Positions 14,157 through 22,760 of a stretch of 35,083 bases of DNA are shown piece after piece (the stretch's first letter is position 1; each line of letters starts with the position of its first letter). Origin of the DNA: Planctomycetota bacterium (GTDB lineage Bacteria > Planctomycetota > Phycisphaerae > Sedimentisphaerales > Anaerobacaceae); contig JAAYVJ010000633.1 of NCBI GenBank assembly GCA_012517265.1, positions 1 through 35,083 on the forward strand. The letters are read 5' to 3'. The translations under genes were made by a program, and so were the position numbers. Below the pieces are notes generated by a model. The model worked only from the letters and a program-made list of their open reading frames with translations, was not told the origin of the DNA and searched no databases.

Positions 14157-15407
14157 ATGAACAGGGGACAGAAGAAGGCCTGTATCCTCAGCATCGGCAA
14201 CGAGTTGCTCAGCGGCAAGACTGTCGATGCGAACGCCGCGTATGTCGCGGCCCAACTGCGGACGCTGGGGATCCCGGTGGTCGGAATCTACAGCGTCGGC
14301 GACGAGGAGCCGGCGATCCGCCGCAAGGTGGCTCTGGCGGCCCAGGAAGCGGATATCCTCATGATCACCGGCGGGCTCGGTCCCACCGACGACGACCTGA
14401 CGCGGCAGGCGATAGCCGGTTTCATGGGAGTTGACCTGGTGCTTCAGGAGGACCTGCTCGCGGCCCTTCGACAGTTCTTCGAACGCCGGGGCATCGAGAT
14501 GGTCCGTCGCAACGCCATCCAGGCCTACATCCCGCGCGGTGCGACGGCCATTGAGAACCAGAAGGGGACCGCACCCGGCATCCGGGCCGAGTTCGACGGC
14601 AAGGTCCTGTACGCGACCCCCGGCGTGCCCAGCGAGATGCGGCACATGGTCGACACTTTCATCCTGCCGGAATTGAGGGCTCTGGCGACGGGGCAGGCGA
14701 TCGTGGTCAAGAGGCTTCGCTGCTTCGGAGCGGGGGAGTCCAAGATCGCCGAGATGATCGGCGACGCCATGGAGCGAGGCCGCAATCCCCTGGTCAACTG
14801 CACCGTGCATGAGGGAGTGGTCACGCTGGAGGTCGTGGCGACCGCCCCCGATGCGAGCCAGGCCGAAGCCATGGCCGTTCGTCAGGAGGAATCGCTGAGG
14901 GTTGCGGTGGGACACCTGGCGTTCGGGACAGGGAGCCAGACCCTGGCAGAGGTCGTGGGGGAACGCCTGGTCGAAAGGGGCCGGACGCTCGCGACCGCGG
15001 AGTCCTGCACGGGGGGCCTGCTGGCCGCGATGATCACCGACGTACCGGGTTCGAGCCGGTATTTCACTCACGGCTGGGTGACATACAGCAACGCCGCCAA
15101 ACAGAGTGAATTAATGGTGCCCCCCGAAATGATCGACCAATATGGTGCGGTCAGTGAACACGTAGCGAGGGCCATGGCCCAGGGCGCCCGGCGATGTTCC
15201 GGCGCCGATTACGCGATCGGAATCACGGGAATTGCCGGTCCCGACGGCGGCAGCGAACAAAAGCCGGTCGGACTGGTGTATATAGCTTTGGACAGCCGCG
15301 ACGGTGCGGAGGCCTCGCGTTATGTGTTCTCCTGGGACCGCAGCTCAGTGCGTTTGCGGGCCGCCCAGACTGCCCTGAACCTGCTGAGACTGAAGCTGAT
15401 AGGTTGA
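14157..15407 (+). CDS. cinA: CinA-like protein (nicotinamide-nucleotide amidase/MoaB-like fusion)
   Basis: 416 aa from the ATG at 14157, which aligns with known CinA starts (ACILSIGNELLSG). An ATG at 14130 would add nine residues. The N-terminal MoCF/MoaB-like domain has MITGGLGPTDDDLT. The C-terminal CinA amidase domain has the motif TAESCTGGLLAAMI, then AVSEHVARAMAQGAR and GITGIAGPDGGS. The family hydrolyses nicotinamide mononucleotide to nicotinate mononucleotide for pyridine nucleotide recycling, and the N-terminal domain of some members cleaves ADP-ribose. The stop codon TGA at 15405-15407 lies inside the -35 box of the next operon's promoter. Confidence 0.93.
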   Translation: MNRGQKKACILSIGNELLSGKTVDANAAYVAAQLRTLGIPVVGIYSVGDEEPAIRRKVALAAQEADILMITGGLGPTDDDLTRQAIAGFMGVDLVLQEDLLAALRQFFERRGIEMVRRNAIQAYIPRGATAIENQKGTAPGIRAEFDGKVLYATPGVPSEMRHMVDTFILPELRALATGQAIVVKRLRCFGAGESKIAEMIGDAMERGRNPLVNCTVHEGVVTLEVVATAPDASQAEAMAVRQEESLRVAVGHLAFGTGSQTLAEVVGERLVERGRTLATAESCTGGLLAAMITDVPGSSRYFTHGWVTYSNAAKQSELMVPPEMIDQYGAVSEHVARAMAQGARRCSGADYAIGITGIAGPDGGSEQKPVGLVYIALDSRDGAEASRYVFSWDRSSVRLRAAQTALNLLRLKLIG

Positions 15408-15432
15408 CAGACTGAGCCCCGAGTGCTATAAT
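15404..15432 (+). promoter_or_regulatory. Perfect consensus promoter of the pilus/secretion operon
   Basis: TTGACA (15404-15409) and TATAAT (15427-15432) are both exact consensus with the optimal 17-base spacer. The -35 box overlaps the cinA stop codon. The predicted transcript start, near 15439, lies about 28 bases before the first ATPase gene. Confidence 0.85.
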
Positions 15433-15466
15433 AACACGACTGGCGGCAGCAGCACATGAGGTTTGT

Positions 15467-17236
15467 ATGACCAAACAACGCATGCACTTAGGGGAAATCC
15501 TCTATAAGGCAGGCTTGGTAGAAAAACAAGCTCTGATCAATGCGATCAAGACGGCCAAGACCAGCAATAAGAGGTTGGGGCAGGTTCTGATCGATCTGGG
15601 ACTGATCAATGAAGATGTCCTGGCCAAGGCGATTGCCAAGCAGTTCGGCCTCAAGTACGTGGATGTCGATCAGATCCCCATCCCCCCGGACGCGACCACG
15701 ATTGTGCCGGAGGATCTCATCAAGCGGCACAACATCCTGCCGCTGAGCGTCGCCAACGGTCGCCTGAAGCTCATCATCGGCGACCCGATGGACCTCGACA
15801 TGATGGATTCGGTCCGGCTCCGACTTAACAAGGAGCTGGAGTGTTATGTGGCCAACCCGAAAAAAATCCGGGCCTACATCGACGAATCTCTGGTCTCCAA
15901 GCCCGCCGTGGCCAGCGAGAGCGGCGGGGCGGCCGCTGCGGTGGAAGACGACCGGCTCAAGCACAGTATCGACGCCACCGCGGCCGAGTTGGCCGCGGAA
16001 GGTCAGGCTCTCCAGGCCGAAGTCCTTCGAATCCAGGCCGGCGACAGCGCCGACGAAGGTCCGATCATCAAGCTGGTGAACCTGATCATCGATACGGCCT
16101 ATCACATGAGGGCCAGCGACATTCACATTGAGCCCATGGCGGACCGCGTCCGCATCCGCTACCGCATCGACGGGGTTTGCCTCGAAAAGGACAACATCCC
16201 CAAGAACATGCAAAACCCCCTGGTCACGCGTTTCAAGATTCTCTCCGGCATGGATATTGCCGAGAAGCGGCTGCCCCAGGACGGTCGTATCAAGCGAAAC
16301 ATCGGCGGCACGGACATCGACTTCCGTGTCTCCTCCCTGCCCGGCGTGCACGGTCCCAGCATTGTGCTTCGTATCTTGCGGCCCGACGCCGTCAATATCG
16401 GTATCGAGTCGCTCGGTTTTGCGCCCGATAACTACCAGACCTTCCAGCAAATCATCAAGCGGCCCAACGGGATCTTTCTGGTGACCGGTCCGACCGGCAG
16501 CGGCAAGACGACGACCCTGTACGCCGCACTCCAGGAGCTGAACAAGCCCGACAAGAAGATCATCACGGCCGAGGACCCGGTCGAGTACAACTTCGCCGGC
16601 ATGAACCAGTGCCAGGTCCGCCACGAGATCGGCCTGTCGTTCGACAAGATTCTTCGTGCCATGCTGCGTCAGGCGCCGAACATCATTCTGGTCGGTGAAA
16701 TCCGCGACGGCGAGGTGGCGAACATCGCCATCCAGGCCGCTCTGACAGGCCACCTGGTCTTCAGCACGCTGCACACCAACGACGCCTGCGGCGCCATCAC
16801 CCGCCTAATCGACATGGGGGTCAAGCCGTTCCTTGTGGCCAGCTCCATTCAGGCCATCATGGCCCAGCGTTTGGTCCGCGTGATCTGCAAGAAATGCAAG
16901 GTCGTGGACGAGAACCCAAATCCCAAGTATTTGCGTTTGCTGGGGATCGACCCGGCGGAGATCAAGAAGCGGCCTGTCTACAAGGGGGCCGGCTGTCCCG
17001 CATGTCAAAATACGGGCTATAAGGGTCGTAAGGGCATCTTTGAGATGATCGAAATGAATCCCGAAATCCGGGAACTCGCCTTCAAGAGGGCCACGACCAG
17101 CGAATTGCGGGCGGCCGCTCGGGCCAGCGGCATGAGAACGCTGGCGGAGGACGGAGTGCTGAAAGTATTCAGCGGGATCACCACGGCCGAAGAGGTCTCG
17201 CGCAACGCGCAGGTCGAAGGCATCGTGGCGGAGTAG
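15467..17236 (+). CDS. Type IV pilus/type II secretion assembly ATPase (PilB/GspE family), first copy
   Basis: 589 aa. Residues about 7-60 hold two MshEN-type repeats (HLGEILYKAGLVEKQALINA and RLGQVLIDLGLINEDVLAKA), a known c-di-GMP-binding module. The C-terminal motor has Walker A GPTGSGKTT (341-349), an Asp box ITAEDPVEY, Walker B IILVGEIRD and a His box TGHLVFSTLHTND. A four-cysteine zinc site follows (C474, C477, C510, C513). The usual RQDPD before Walker B reads RQAPN here, which is odd. GAGG precedes the ATG. The hexamer would power pilin assembly at the inner membrane. It heads the 14-kb operon and is followed 26 bases later by pilT. Confidence 0.93.
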   Translation: MTKQRMHLGEILYKAGLVEKQALINAIKTAKTSNKRLGQVLIDLGLINEDVLAKAIAKQFGLKYVDVDQIPIPPDATTIVPEDLIKRHNILPLSVANGRLKLIIGDPMDLDMMDSVRLRLNKELECYVANPKKIRAYIDESLVSKPAVASESGGAAAAVEDDRLKHSIDATAAELAAEGQALQAEVLRIQAGDSADEGPIIKLVNLIIDTAYHMRASDIHIEPMADRVRIRYRIDGVCLEKDNIPKNMQNPLVTRFKILSGMDIAEKRLPQDGRIKRNIGGTDIDFRVSSLPGVHGPSIVLRILRPDAVNIGIESLGFAPDNYQTFQQIIKRPNGIFLVTGPTGSGKTTTLYAALQELNKPDKKIITAEDPVEYNFAGMNQCQVRHEIGLSFDKILRAMLRQAPNIILVGEIRDGEVANIAIQAALTGHLVFSTLHTNDACGAITRLIDMGVKPFLVASSIQAIMAQRLVRVICKKCKVVDENPNPKYLRLLGIDPAEIKKRPVYKGAGCPACQNTGYKGRKGIFEMIEMNPEIRELAFKRATTSELRAAARASGMRTLAEDGVLKVFSGITTAEEVSRNAQVEGIVAE

Positions 17237-17262
17237 AACGATATCTTGTCGAAGGAACACTC

Positions 17263-18414
17263 ATGGCAACACTGAACATGGACCGAATCCTCCAGGCGTG
17301 CGTAACCCAGGGGGGATCCGATATTCACATCTCCGTCGGCCGGCCGCCCGTCATGCGTATTGACGGGCACCTGAGGTCGCTCGAAACCAAGGTGCTCGAG
17401 CCGGATGACACGGCCGCTTTGATGAAGAGCATTACGCCGGAACGGTGTCAGCAGGAACTCCAGGAGGAAGGGGGAACCGACTTTGGCTTTGCGTTTGGCA
17501 CCGCTGCCCGTTTCCGCGTGTCCGTCTTCAAACAGAAGGGCACGCTCGCCATGGTGCTCCGGCAAATCCCCTACAAGATCCTTACCTTTGAGGAGTTGGG
17601 TCTGCCGAAGATCTGCGCGGCTCTGTGCCGGCGACCCCGCGGCCTGTTTCTGGTCACCGGACCTACCGGTAGCGGCAAGACGACCACGCTGGCGACGATG
17701 ATCAACTACATCAACGAGAACTTCGACCGGCACATCGTGACGATCGAGGACCCCATCGAGTATTATCACCCCCACAAGAAGTCGGTGATCAACCAGCGAG
17801 AGGTGGGTGTGGACGTTCCGAGCTTCGCCGAGGCTCTACGCCGCGTGTTGCGTCAGGACCCCGACGTCATCCTGGTCGGCGAGTTGCGAGACCTGGAGAC
17901 GATTGAGGCTGCCGTGCGTGCCGCCGAGACTGGACACTTGGTGTTCAGTACGGTCCATACGACGAGCGCCGCCGGCACGGTCAACCGTATCATCGACGTG
18001 TTCCCGACGGACCAGCAGGAGCAGATCCGCATTCAGTTGAGCGGCAACCTGATCGCCGTGCTGAGCCAGGCTTTGTGCCCTCTGGCAACCGGGCGGGGGC
18101 GTATCGCGGCCTATGAATTCATGGTCGTCACCCCCGCTATCGCCAACCTGATCCGCGAGAACAAAACCTACCGCATCGATTCGAGTATCCAGACCGGCAA
18201 GAAGCTGGGTATGCAGCTGCTGGACGAGCACCTGTGGAACCTCTACGACATCGGCAAGATCACGCTGGAGGAGATGTTGGACAAGGGGCGAGCCCCGGGT
18301 GCCCTCCAGGAGAAGGCACTGGCCAAGATCGCCGGTGCCAAGGGCAAGATGAAGAAACACGCGGAAGAGGCAAAGAAGGAACTCGAGGACCTCGGACCGA
18401 TCCTGAAGACCTGA
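17263..18414 (+). CDS. pilT: PilT-like retraction ATPase
   Basis: 383 aa with PilT's compact layout, no MshEN domain and no zinc cysteines. The start MDRILQACVTQGGSDIHIS, Walker A GPTGSGKTT, Asp box TIEDPIEYYH, RQDPDVILVGELRD and His box TGHLVFSTVHTTSA are all present. The C-terminal signature AIRNLI reads AIANLI (TPAIANLIRENK). That motif is known to matter for retraction, so the Arg-to-Ala change is notable. A Lys/Glu-rich tail of about 35 residues ends the protein. PilT disassembles pili to retract them and is not part of standard type II secretion. AAGGAA precedes the ATG. Confidence 0.93.
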   Translation: MATLNMDRILQACVTQGGSDIHISVGRPPVMRIDGHLRSLETKVLEPDDTAALMKSITPERCQQELQEEGGTDFGFAFGTAARFRVSVFKQKGTLAMVLRQIPYKILTFEELGLPKICAALCRRPRGLFLVTGPTGSGKTTTLATMINYINENFDRHIVTIEDPIEYYHPHKKSVINQREVGVDVPSFAEALRRVLRQDPDVILVGELRDLETIEAAVRAAETGHLVFSTVHTTSAAGTVNRIIDVFPTDQQEQIRIQLSGNLIAVLSQALCPLATGRGRIAAYEFMVVTPAIANLIRENKTYRIDSSIQTGKKLGMQLLDEHLWNLYDIGKITLEEMLDKGRAPGALQEKALAKIAGAKGKMKKHAEEAKKELEDLGPILKT

Positions 18415-18495
18415 CGGTCCGTGCGTTTCTTCAGGCCAAGGCGGGGGACCCAGGCGACGGGGCATGGATGGAAGATATCCCGTTGCAATACCCTA

Positions 18496-18532
18496 GGACA
18501 CCTGTATGCTATCGGGTCACTTGCCGGTGTCC
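18496..18532 (+). repeat. Inverted repeat between pilT and the second ATPase gene
   Basis: GGACACC (18496-18502) pairs exactly with GGTGTCC (18526-18532) around a 23-base loop. No T-run follows, so it is not a simple terminator. It lies just upstream of the internal promoter at 18563 and could be an operator or RNA-processing structure. Confidence 0.4.
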
Positions 18533-18562
18533 CATTAACCAGATGTCCGATCCGTAATTTTC

Positions 18563-18591
18563 TTCAAAATAACTGTTTACTTCGCTACAAT
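18563..18591 (+). promoter_or_regulatory. Internal promoter for the second half of the pilus/secretion operon
   Basis: TTCAAA (18563-18568, four of six) and TACAAT (18586-18591, five of six) are 17 bases apart in an AT-rich stretch of the 211-bp gap. The start codon of the second ATPase is 35 bases downstream of the -10 box. Confidence 0.55.
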
Positions 18592-18625
18592 AGAGTCGTA
18601 CTGGATTATAGGGTCTTTAAGGGCT

Positions 18626-20398
18626 ATGGCGATGGGTAACGGAAAGGCAGTCGAAAAGCTCCCTCCAGTCGAGCAGCTCCGCGGCCGACCGATCGGCAGG
18701 ATCCTGATGAAGATGGGCCTGCTCAGCCGGGAGAAGGTCCATGAGTGCCTTGAGGTCCAGAAGAAGCGAGGGGGTGGCATCCGTCTGGGCCAGATCCTCG
18801 TGGAACTGGGGTTGGTGGATGAAGCCAAACTCCAGATCGCGCTGGCCGCGCAGCGGGGCATCGAGTACATCAGCATCGACGGCTTGGACATCGCGGCCGA
18901 GGTGATCGAGAAGGTCCCGGCCCAGATGGCCAAGACCTTCCACATCCTTCCGATCGCGTACAACAAGGACAAGAAGGAACTGACGGTCGTCTTGGACAAC
19001 GTGGACAACTTCCGGGCGACGGACGATCTGCGGACGCTCATGGGGTTCGCCATCGTCGCCAAGATGACCGACCACAGCAGTCTGGAGGCTGCGATCAACA
19101 AATATTATGAGACCAAGCAGGACGACAACATCACCGAGCTGATCGACGAGATCCAGTCGGATTCCTTCCTCCAGGAGTTCCAGGGGCGAAACGCCAGCAT
19201 CGACCTGGACGAGCTCAAGGAGTTGTCCGAGTCGAACCCCGTGAAGAAGCTGCTGAACCTGGTTCTGCTCCAGGCGATCCGCGACAAGGCGTCCGACATC
19301 CATTTCGAGCCGTTCGAGTCGGAGTACAAGATGCGGTACCGCATCGACGGGGTGCTCTACGAGATGATCCCGCCTCCGAAGTATATCGCCGCGGCTTTGA
19401 GTTCTCGTATCAAGGTTATGGCCAACCTGGACATCGCCGAGCGCCGTCTGCCCCAAGACGGTCGTATCTCCTTGACCGTTCAGGGCAACCCGGTCGACCT
19501 CCGCGTCAGCGTGCTGCCCACCATGTTCGGCGAGAGCGTGGTGCTTCGTATCCTCGACCGGAGCCAGGTGAGCTTCGACATCAACAAATTGGGCCTTCGC
19601 CCGGCGGACATCAAGACCTTCCGGCAGTTGATCGACAAGCCCAACGGCATCGTCATCGTGACCGGGCCAACCGGCTGCGGCAAAACGACGACGCTCTATG
19701 CGGCACTCAGCGAGCTGAACACCATCGACACCAAGATCATCACCACCGAGGACCCGGTGGAGTACGATATGGACGGGATGATCCAGTGCCAGATGAAGCC
19801 TGAGATCGGGCTGACGTTCGCCCGCTGCCTCCGCGCCATTCTGCGTCAAGACCCGGACATCATCCTGGTCGGCGAAATCCGCGACCTGGAGACCGCGGAA
19901 ATCGCGGCCCAGTCGTCCCTGACCGGCCACCTGGTCTTCACGACCCTGCACACCAACGACGCCCCGAGCTCGATCGCCCGTCTGCTGGACCTGGGCGTCG
20001 AGCCGTTCCTCTTGACGGCGACGATCGAAGGGATCGTCGCCCAGCGACTCGTTCGGAAGATCTGCCCGGGCTGCAAGACGGAGTTCGAACCCAGCGAGGC
20101 GCAGCTCAAGGATCTCCGCCTGACTGAGGAGGACATCAAGGGCAAGAAGTTCTATTACGGCCGGGGTTGCAGCCGCTGCAACGGCACCGGGTACAAGGGC
20201 CGGCTCGGCGTGTTCGAAATCATGGTGTTCAACGAGGAAATCCGGGAACTGATCATGAACCGCGCCTCGACGAACGTGCTTCGCGTGGCGTCGCTCAAGG
20301 CGGGGATGCGTCCCCTGCGCGAGAACGGTCTGGCCGCGATCTATGACGGCCTGACGACGATCGACGAGATCGCGCGGGAGACGATGATTGAAGGATAA
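18626..20398 (+). CDS. Type IV pilus/type II secretion assembly ATPase (PilB/GspE family), second copy
   Basis: 590 aa. An ATG six bases further in (18632) is better spaced from AAGGG and may be the true start. Two MshEN-type repeats lie near the N-terminus (IGRILMKMGLLSREKVHECL and RLGQILVELGLVDEAKLQIA), so c-di-GMP binding is plausible. The motor has Walker A GPTGCGKTT (347-355), TTEDPVEYDMDG, the canonical RQDPDIILVGEIRD and TGHLVFTTLHTND. Zinc cysteines occur in ICPGCK and GCSRCN. This copy keeps all standard catalytic motifs, unlike the first. It precedes the PilC/GspF gene and the pseudopilins, so it is the best candidate for the assembly ATPase of that pseudopilus. Confidence 0.93.
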   Translation: MAMGNGKAVEKLPPVEQLRGRPIGRILMKMGLLSREKVHECLEVQKKRGGGIRLGQILVELGLVDEAKLQIALAAQRGIEYISIDGLDIAAEVIEKVPAQMAKTFHILPIAYNKDKKELTVVLDNVDNFRATDDLRTLMGFAIVAKMTDHSSLEAAINKYYETKQDDNITELIDEIQSDSFLQEFQGRNASIDLDELKELSESNPVKKLLNLVLLQAIRDKASDIHFEPFESEYKMRYRIDGVLYEMIPPPKYIAAALSSRIKVMANLDIAERRLPQDGRISLTVQGNPVDLRVSVLPTMFGESVVLRILDRSQVSFDINKLGLRPADIKTFRQLIDKPNGIVIVTGPTGCGKTTTLYAALSELNTIDTKIITTEDPVEYDMDGMIQCQMKPEIGLTFARCLRAILRQDPDIILVGEIRDLETAEIAAQSSLTGHLVFTTLHTNDAPSSIARLLDLGVEPFLLTATIEGIVAQRLVRKICPGCKTEFEPSEAQLKDLRLTEEDIKGKKFYYGRGCSRCNGTGYKGRLGVFEIMVFNEEIRELIMNRASTNVLRVASLKAGMRPLRENGLAAIYDGLTTIDEIARETMIEG

Positions 20399-20454
20399 TC
20401 CGATCGCTCGAATTGCTGGTTACGCTAACGGACAAGGGAAAGTGAGGTAAGAGT

Positions 20455-21717
20455 ATGCCGGTCTTCCAGTATGTGGCGCTGGATTCCCAGGGCGTCGAGA
20501 TCAAGGACGAGATCGAGGCCCTCAGCGAAAAGGAAGCGATCAGCAAGATCCGCAACATGGGGTACTTCCCCACGAAGGTGCGGTCCAAGGCCGCCACGGC
20601 CGCCAAGGCGGGGGGCAAAGGGGCCGCGGCCAAGGCCAAGAAGAGGCGGGGGGCCGGAGCCAAAGTCAAGGTCAAGAACGTCACGCAGTTCGCCCGGCAG
20701 CTCTCCACCCTTCAGGACGCGGGTTTGCCGGTGTTGCGGTCGTTGCGCATTCTCGAAGAGCAGCAGAAGAAGGGGAACTTCAAGCGGATCATCGGGTACG
20801 TCGCCGACGACATCGAGGGCGGCTCGACGCTGTCGGAGGCCTTCGCCAAGTACCCCCGTTGCTTCGACCGGCTGTTCGTGAACATGATCGCGGCGGGCGA
20901 GGCGGGCGGCGTGCTCGACCTGATTCTGTCCCGCGTCGCCGACTTCAAGGAAAAGGCCGAGCGATTGAAGGCCCGCGTCAAGGGCGCCATGATCTACCCG
21001 ATCGTCGTGCTGTGCGCGGCGTTCGGCATTCTGATGGGCCTGATGCTCTTTGTGATTCCCCAGTTCGAGTCGGTGCTGACGGAAATGGTGGGCGGCAAGT
21101 TGAACCCCATCACGACCACCGTGCTGGGCATCAGCGCCTGGATCGCCAAGGACTTCGGATGGGCCTGGCTGGCCGGCGTGCCCATCTGCTTGATCTTCAC
21201 CGTGAAATTCCTCAAGCGGTTCCGGCCGGTCCGCCTCGTGACCGACTCGATCCAGTTGCGGCTCCCGGTGCTCGGGCAGTTGACCAGCAAGGTCTCGATC
21301 ACGCGGTGGACGCGAACCCTGGGCACTCTGATCAGCGCCGGTGTGCCCATTCTCGACGCGATCAACGTGACGCGAGAGACGGCCGGCAACGAAGTGTACG
21401 CGAACATGCTCACGGCGGTGCACAACTCGATCCGCCAGGGCGACACGTTCGCGGGCCCCTTGCGGCTGTCCAAGACGGTCGACCTGCTCGTGGCGAACAT
21501 GGTCGCCGTCGGCGAGGAAACCGGCGACCTCGACAAAATGCTCTTGAAAGTGGCCGACCAGTACGACGAGCAGGTCGACGTGCTCGTCGGCGGCCTGATG
21601 TCCATGCTCGAACCGATCATGATCATCGGTCTGGGCAGCATCGTGATGATTATCGTGTTGGCGGTGTTCTTGCCGATGATCCAGGTCATCACCAGCCTGG
21701 GCTCCGCCGGCAGTTGA
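20455..21717 (+). CDS. Type II secretion/type IV pilus inner-membrane platform protein (GspF/PilC)
   Basis: 420 aa. The start MPVFQYVALDSQGVEIKDEI and the two GspF domains are clear. The first contains FARQLSTLQDAGLPVLRSL and GGSTLSEAFAKYP; the second repeats the pattern with TRTLGTLISAGVPILDAI and GEETGDLDKML. Three membrane segments are visible (near ARVKGAMIYPIVVLCAA, after GISAWIAK, and at the C-terminus). A low-complexity Ala/Lys/Gly linker (about residues 44-70) joins the N-terminal strand region to the first domain, which is unusual. The protein couples ATPase motion to pilin extraction from the membrane. It is followed by the pseudopilin genes. Confidence 0.93.
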   Translation: MPVFQYVALDSQGVEIKDEIEALSEKEAISKIRNMGYFPTKVRSKAATAAKAGGKGAAAKAKKRRGAGAKVKVKNVTQFARQLSTLQDAGLPVLRSLRILEEQQKKGNFKRIIGYVADDIEGGSTLSEAFAKYPRCFDRLFVNMIAAGEAGGVLDLILSRVADFKEKAERLKARVKGAMIYPIVVLCAAFGILMGLMLFVIPQFESVLTEMVGGKLNPITTTVLGISAWIAKDFGWAWLAGVPICLIFTVKFLKRFRPVRLVTDSIQLRLPVLGQLTSKVSITRWTRTLGTLISAGVPILDAINVTRETAGNEVYANMLTAVHNSIRQGDTFAGPLRLSKTVDLLVANMVAVGEETGDLDKMLLKVADQYDEQVDVLVGGLMSMLEPIMIIGLGSIVMIIVLAVFLPMIQVITSLGSAGS

Positions 21718-21779
21718 CCGGGAATTCCGCGAAGACCGAAGATCCAAGTTGTCGTGCACCAGTTGTAAAGGAGAAGACC

Positions 21780-22691
21780 ATGAAACCGACCACCAACCAG
21801 GCCAGAAGGAAACGGGCGTTCACCATCGTCGAACTGCTGACCGTCATGAGCATCATCGTGATCCTCATCGGTCTGCTGGTTCCGGCGTTGAACAAGGCCC
21901 GGCGCTACGCGACGCTCGTGCGGCAGAAGGCGCAGCTTCACAGCATGGACGCCGCCATCGAGCTGTTCAACAACGAGTACGGCAGCTATCCGCCTTCCAC
22001 GGCGCTGGACCCGGACGGACTGCCCTATTGCGGCGCGATGAAGCTGTGCGAAGCCCTCATGGGACAGGATCTGCTGGGCTTCCACTCCAACTCGTCTTTC
22101 CGTCGCAACGGGCTCAGCGACAGCGGCGCCGTGCTGTTTCCGCCGAACATCGACGCGATGACCGAGGTCGAACGGGCTGCGACGTTGACGGCCCGCATGG
22201 GGCCCTATCTGGCGGCTGAAAACGCCAACGCCTGGCAGTTGCGGGACATCTACGACAACAGCAAGATCAGCGCTCAATCCTTCCTACCGACCTCCCGGGT
22301 GCTCTGCGACGTCTACGAGCGGCAGATGCCGGGCGGCCAGAAGGTGGGCATGCCCATCCTCTACTACAAGGCCGATACGACCAGCACGCAGCATGACGCG
22401 AGCCTGCCGATGTCGGCAACCAGCAACGGCGGCAACATCTACAACTACATGGACAACCAGTCTCTGGTCCTGATGGGCAAGCCGTGGATTTCCTCCACAG
22501 ACACGTCGTCGTCGTCGTCGCATAGTCTGGCAACCCCGGCTCGGTTCTACATGAACACCAAGAGCGACAAGATCACGACGGCCTCGCGGCCTTTCCGTCC
22601 CGACCAGTACATCCTGATCTCGGCCGGATGGGACAACGAGTACGGCACGGCCGACGATGTCTGCAACTTCGAGTGGAAGTATCAGAAGTAG
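21780..22691 (+). CDS. Oversized GspG-like pseudopilin, copy 1
   Basis: 303 aa from the ATG at 21780 (AAAGGAG upstream); classical GspG is about 140 aa. The prepilin motif is RKRA/FTIVELLTVM, with Ala at -1 and the Glu at +5, followed by a hydrophobic helix and ALNKARRYATLVRQKAQLHSM. The C-terminus carries the GspG calcium-loop pattern (ILISAGWDNEYGTADDV). Between them is a large extra region, including LCDVYERQMPGG and PILYYKAD, shared with the next gene. A serine run is encoded by a CGT microsatellite at 22504-22520. It is probably a major or expanded pseudopilin of a secretion pseudopilus. Confidence 0.85.
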   Translation: MKPTTNQARRKRAFTIVELLTVMSIIVILIGLLVPALNKARRYATLVRQKAQLHSMDAAIELFNNEYGSYPPSTALDPDGLPYCGAMKLCEALMGQDLLGFHSNSSFRRNGLSDSGAVLFPPNIDAMTEVERAATLTARMGPYLAAENANAWQLRDIYDNSKISAQSFLPTSRVLCDVYERQMPGGQKVGMPILYYKADTTSTQHDASLPMSATSNGGNIYNYMDNQSLVLMGKPWISSTDTSSSSSHSLATPARFYMNTKSDKITTASRPFRPDQYILISAGWDNEYGTADDVCNFEWKYQK

Positions 22692-22760
22692 CGGCGGGCC
22701 CGTCGAGCCGCGGGGCTTGCAGCAACTGGATCGTGACATCGCTATGGAAAGAGGATAGCC

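Noticed and set aside
20859-21779. An N-terminal extension of the first pseudopilin reaching back into the GspF gene
   Set aside because: The frame stays open by chance. The ATG at 21780 has a strong AAAGGAG and gives the expected short prepilin leader.
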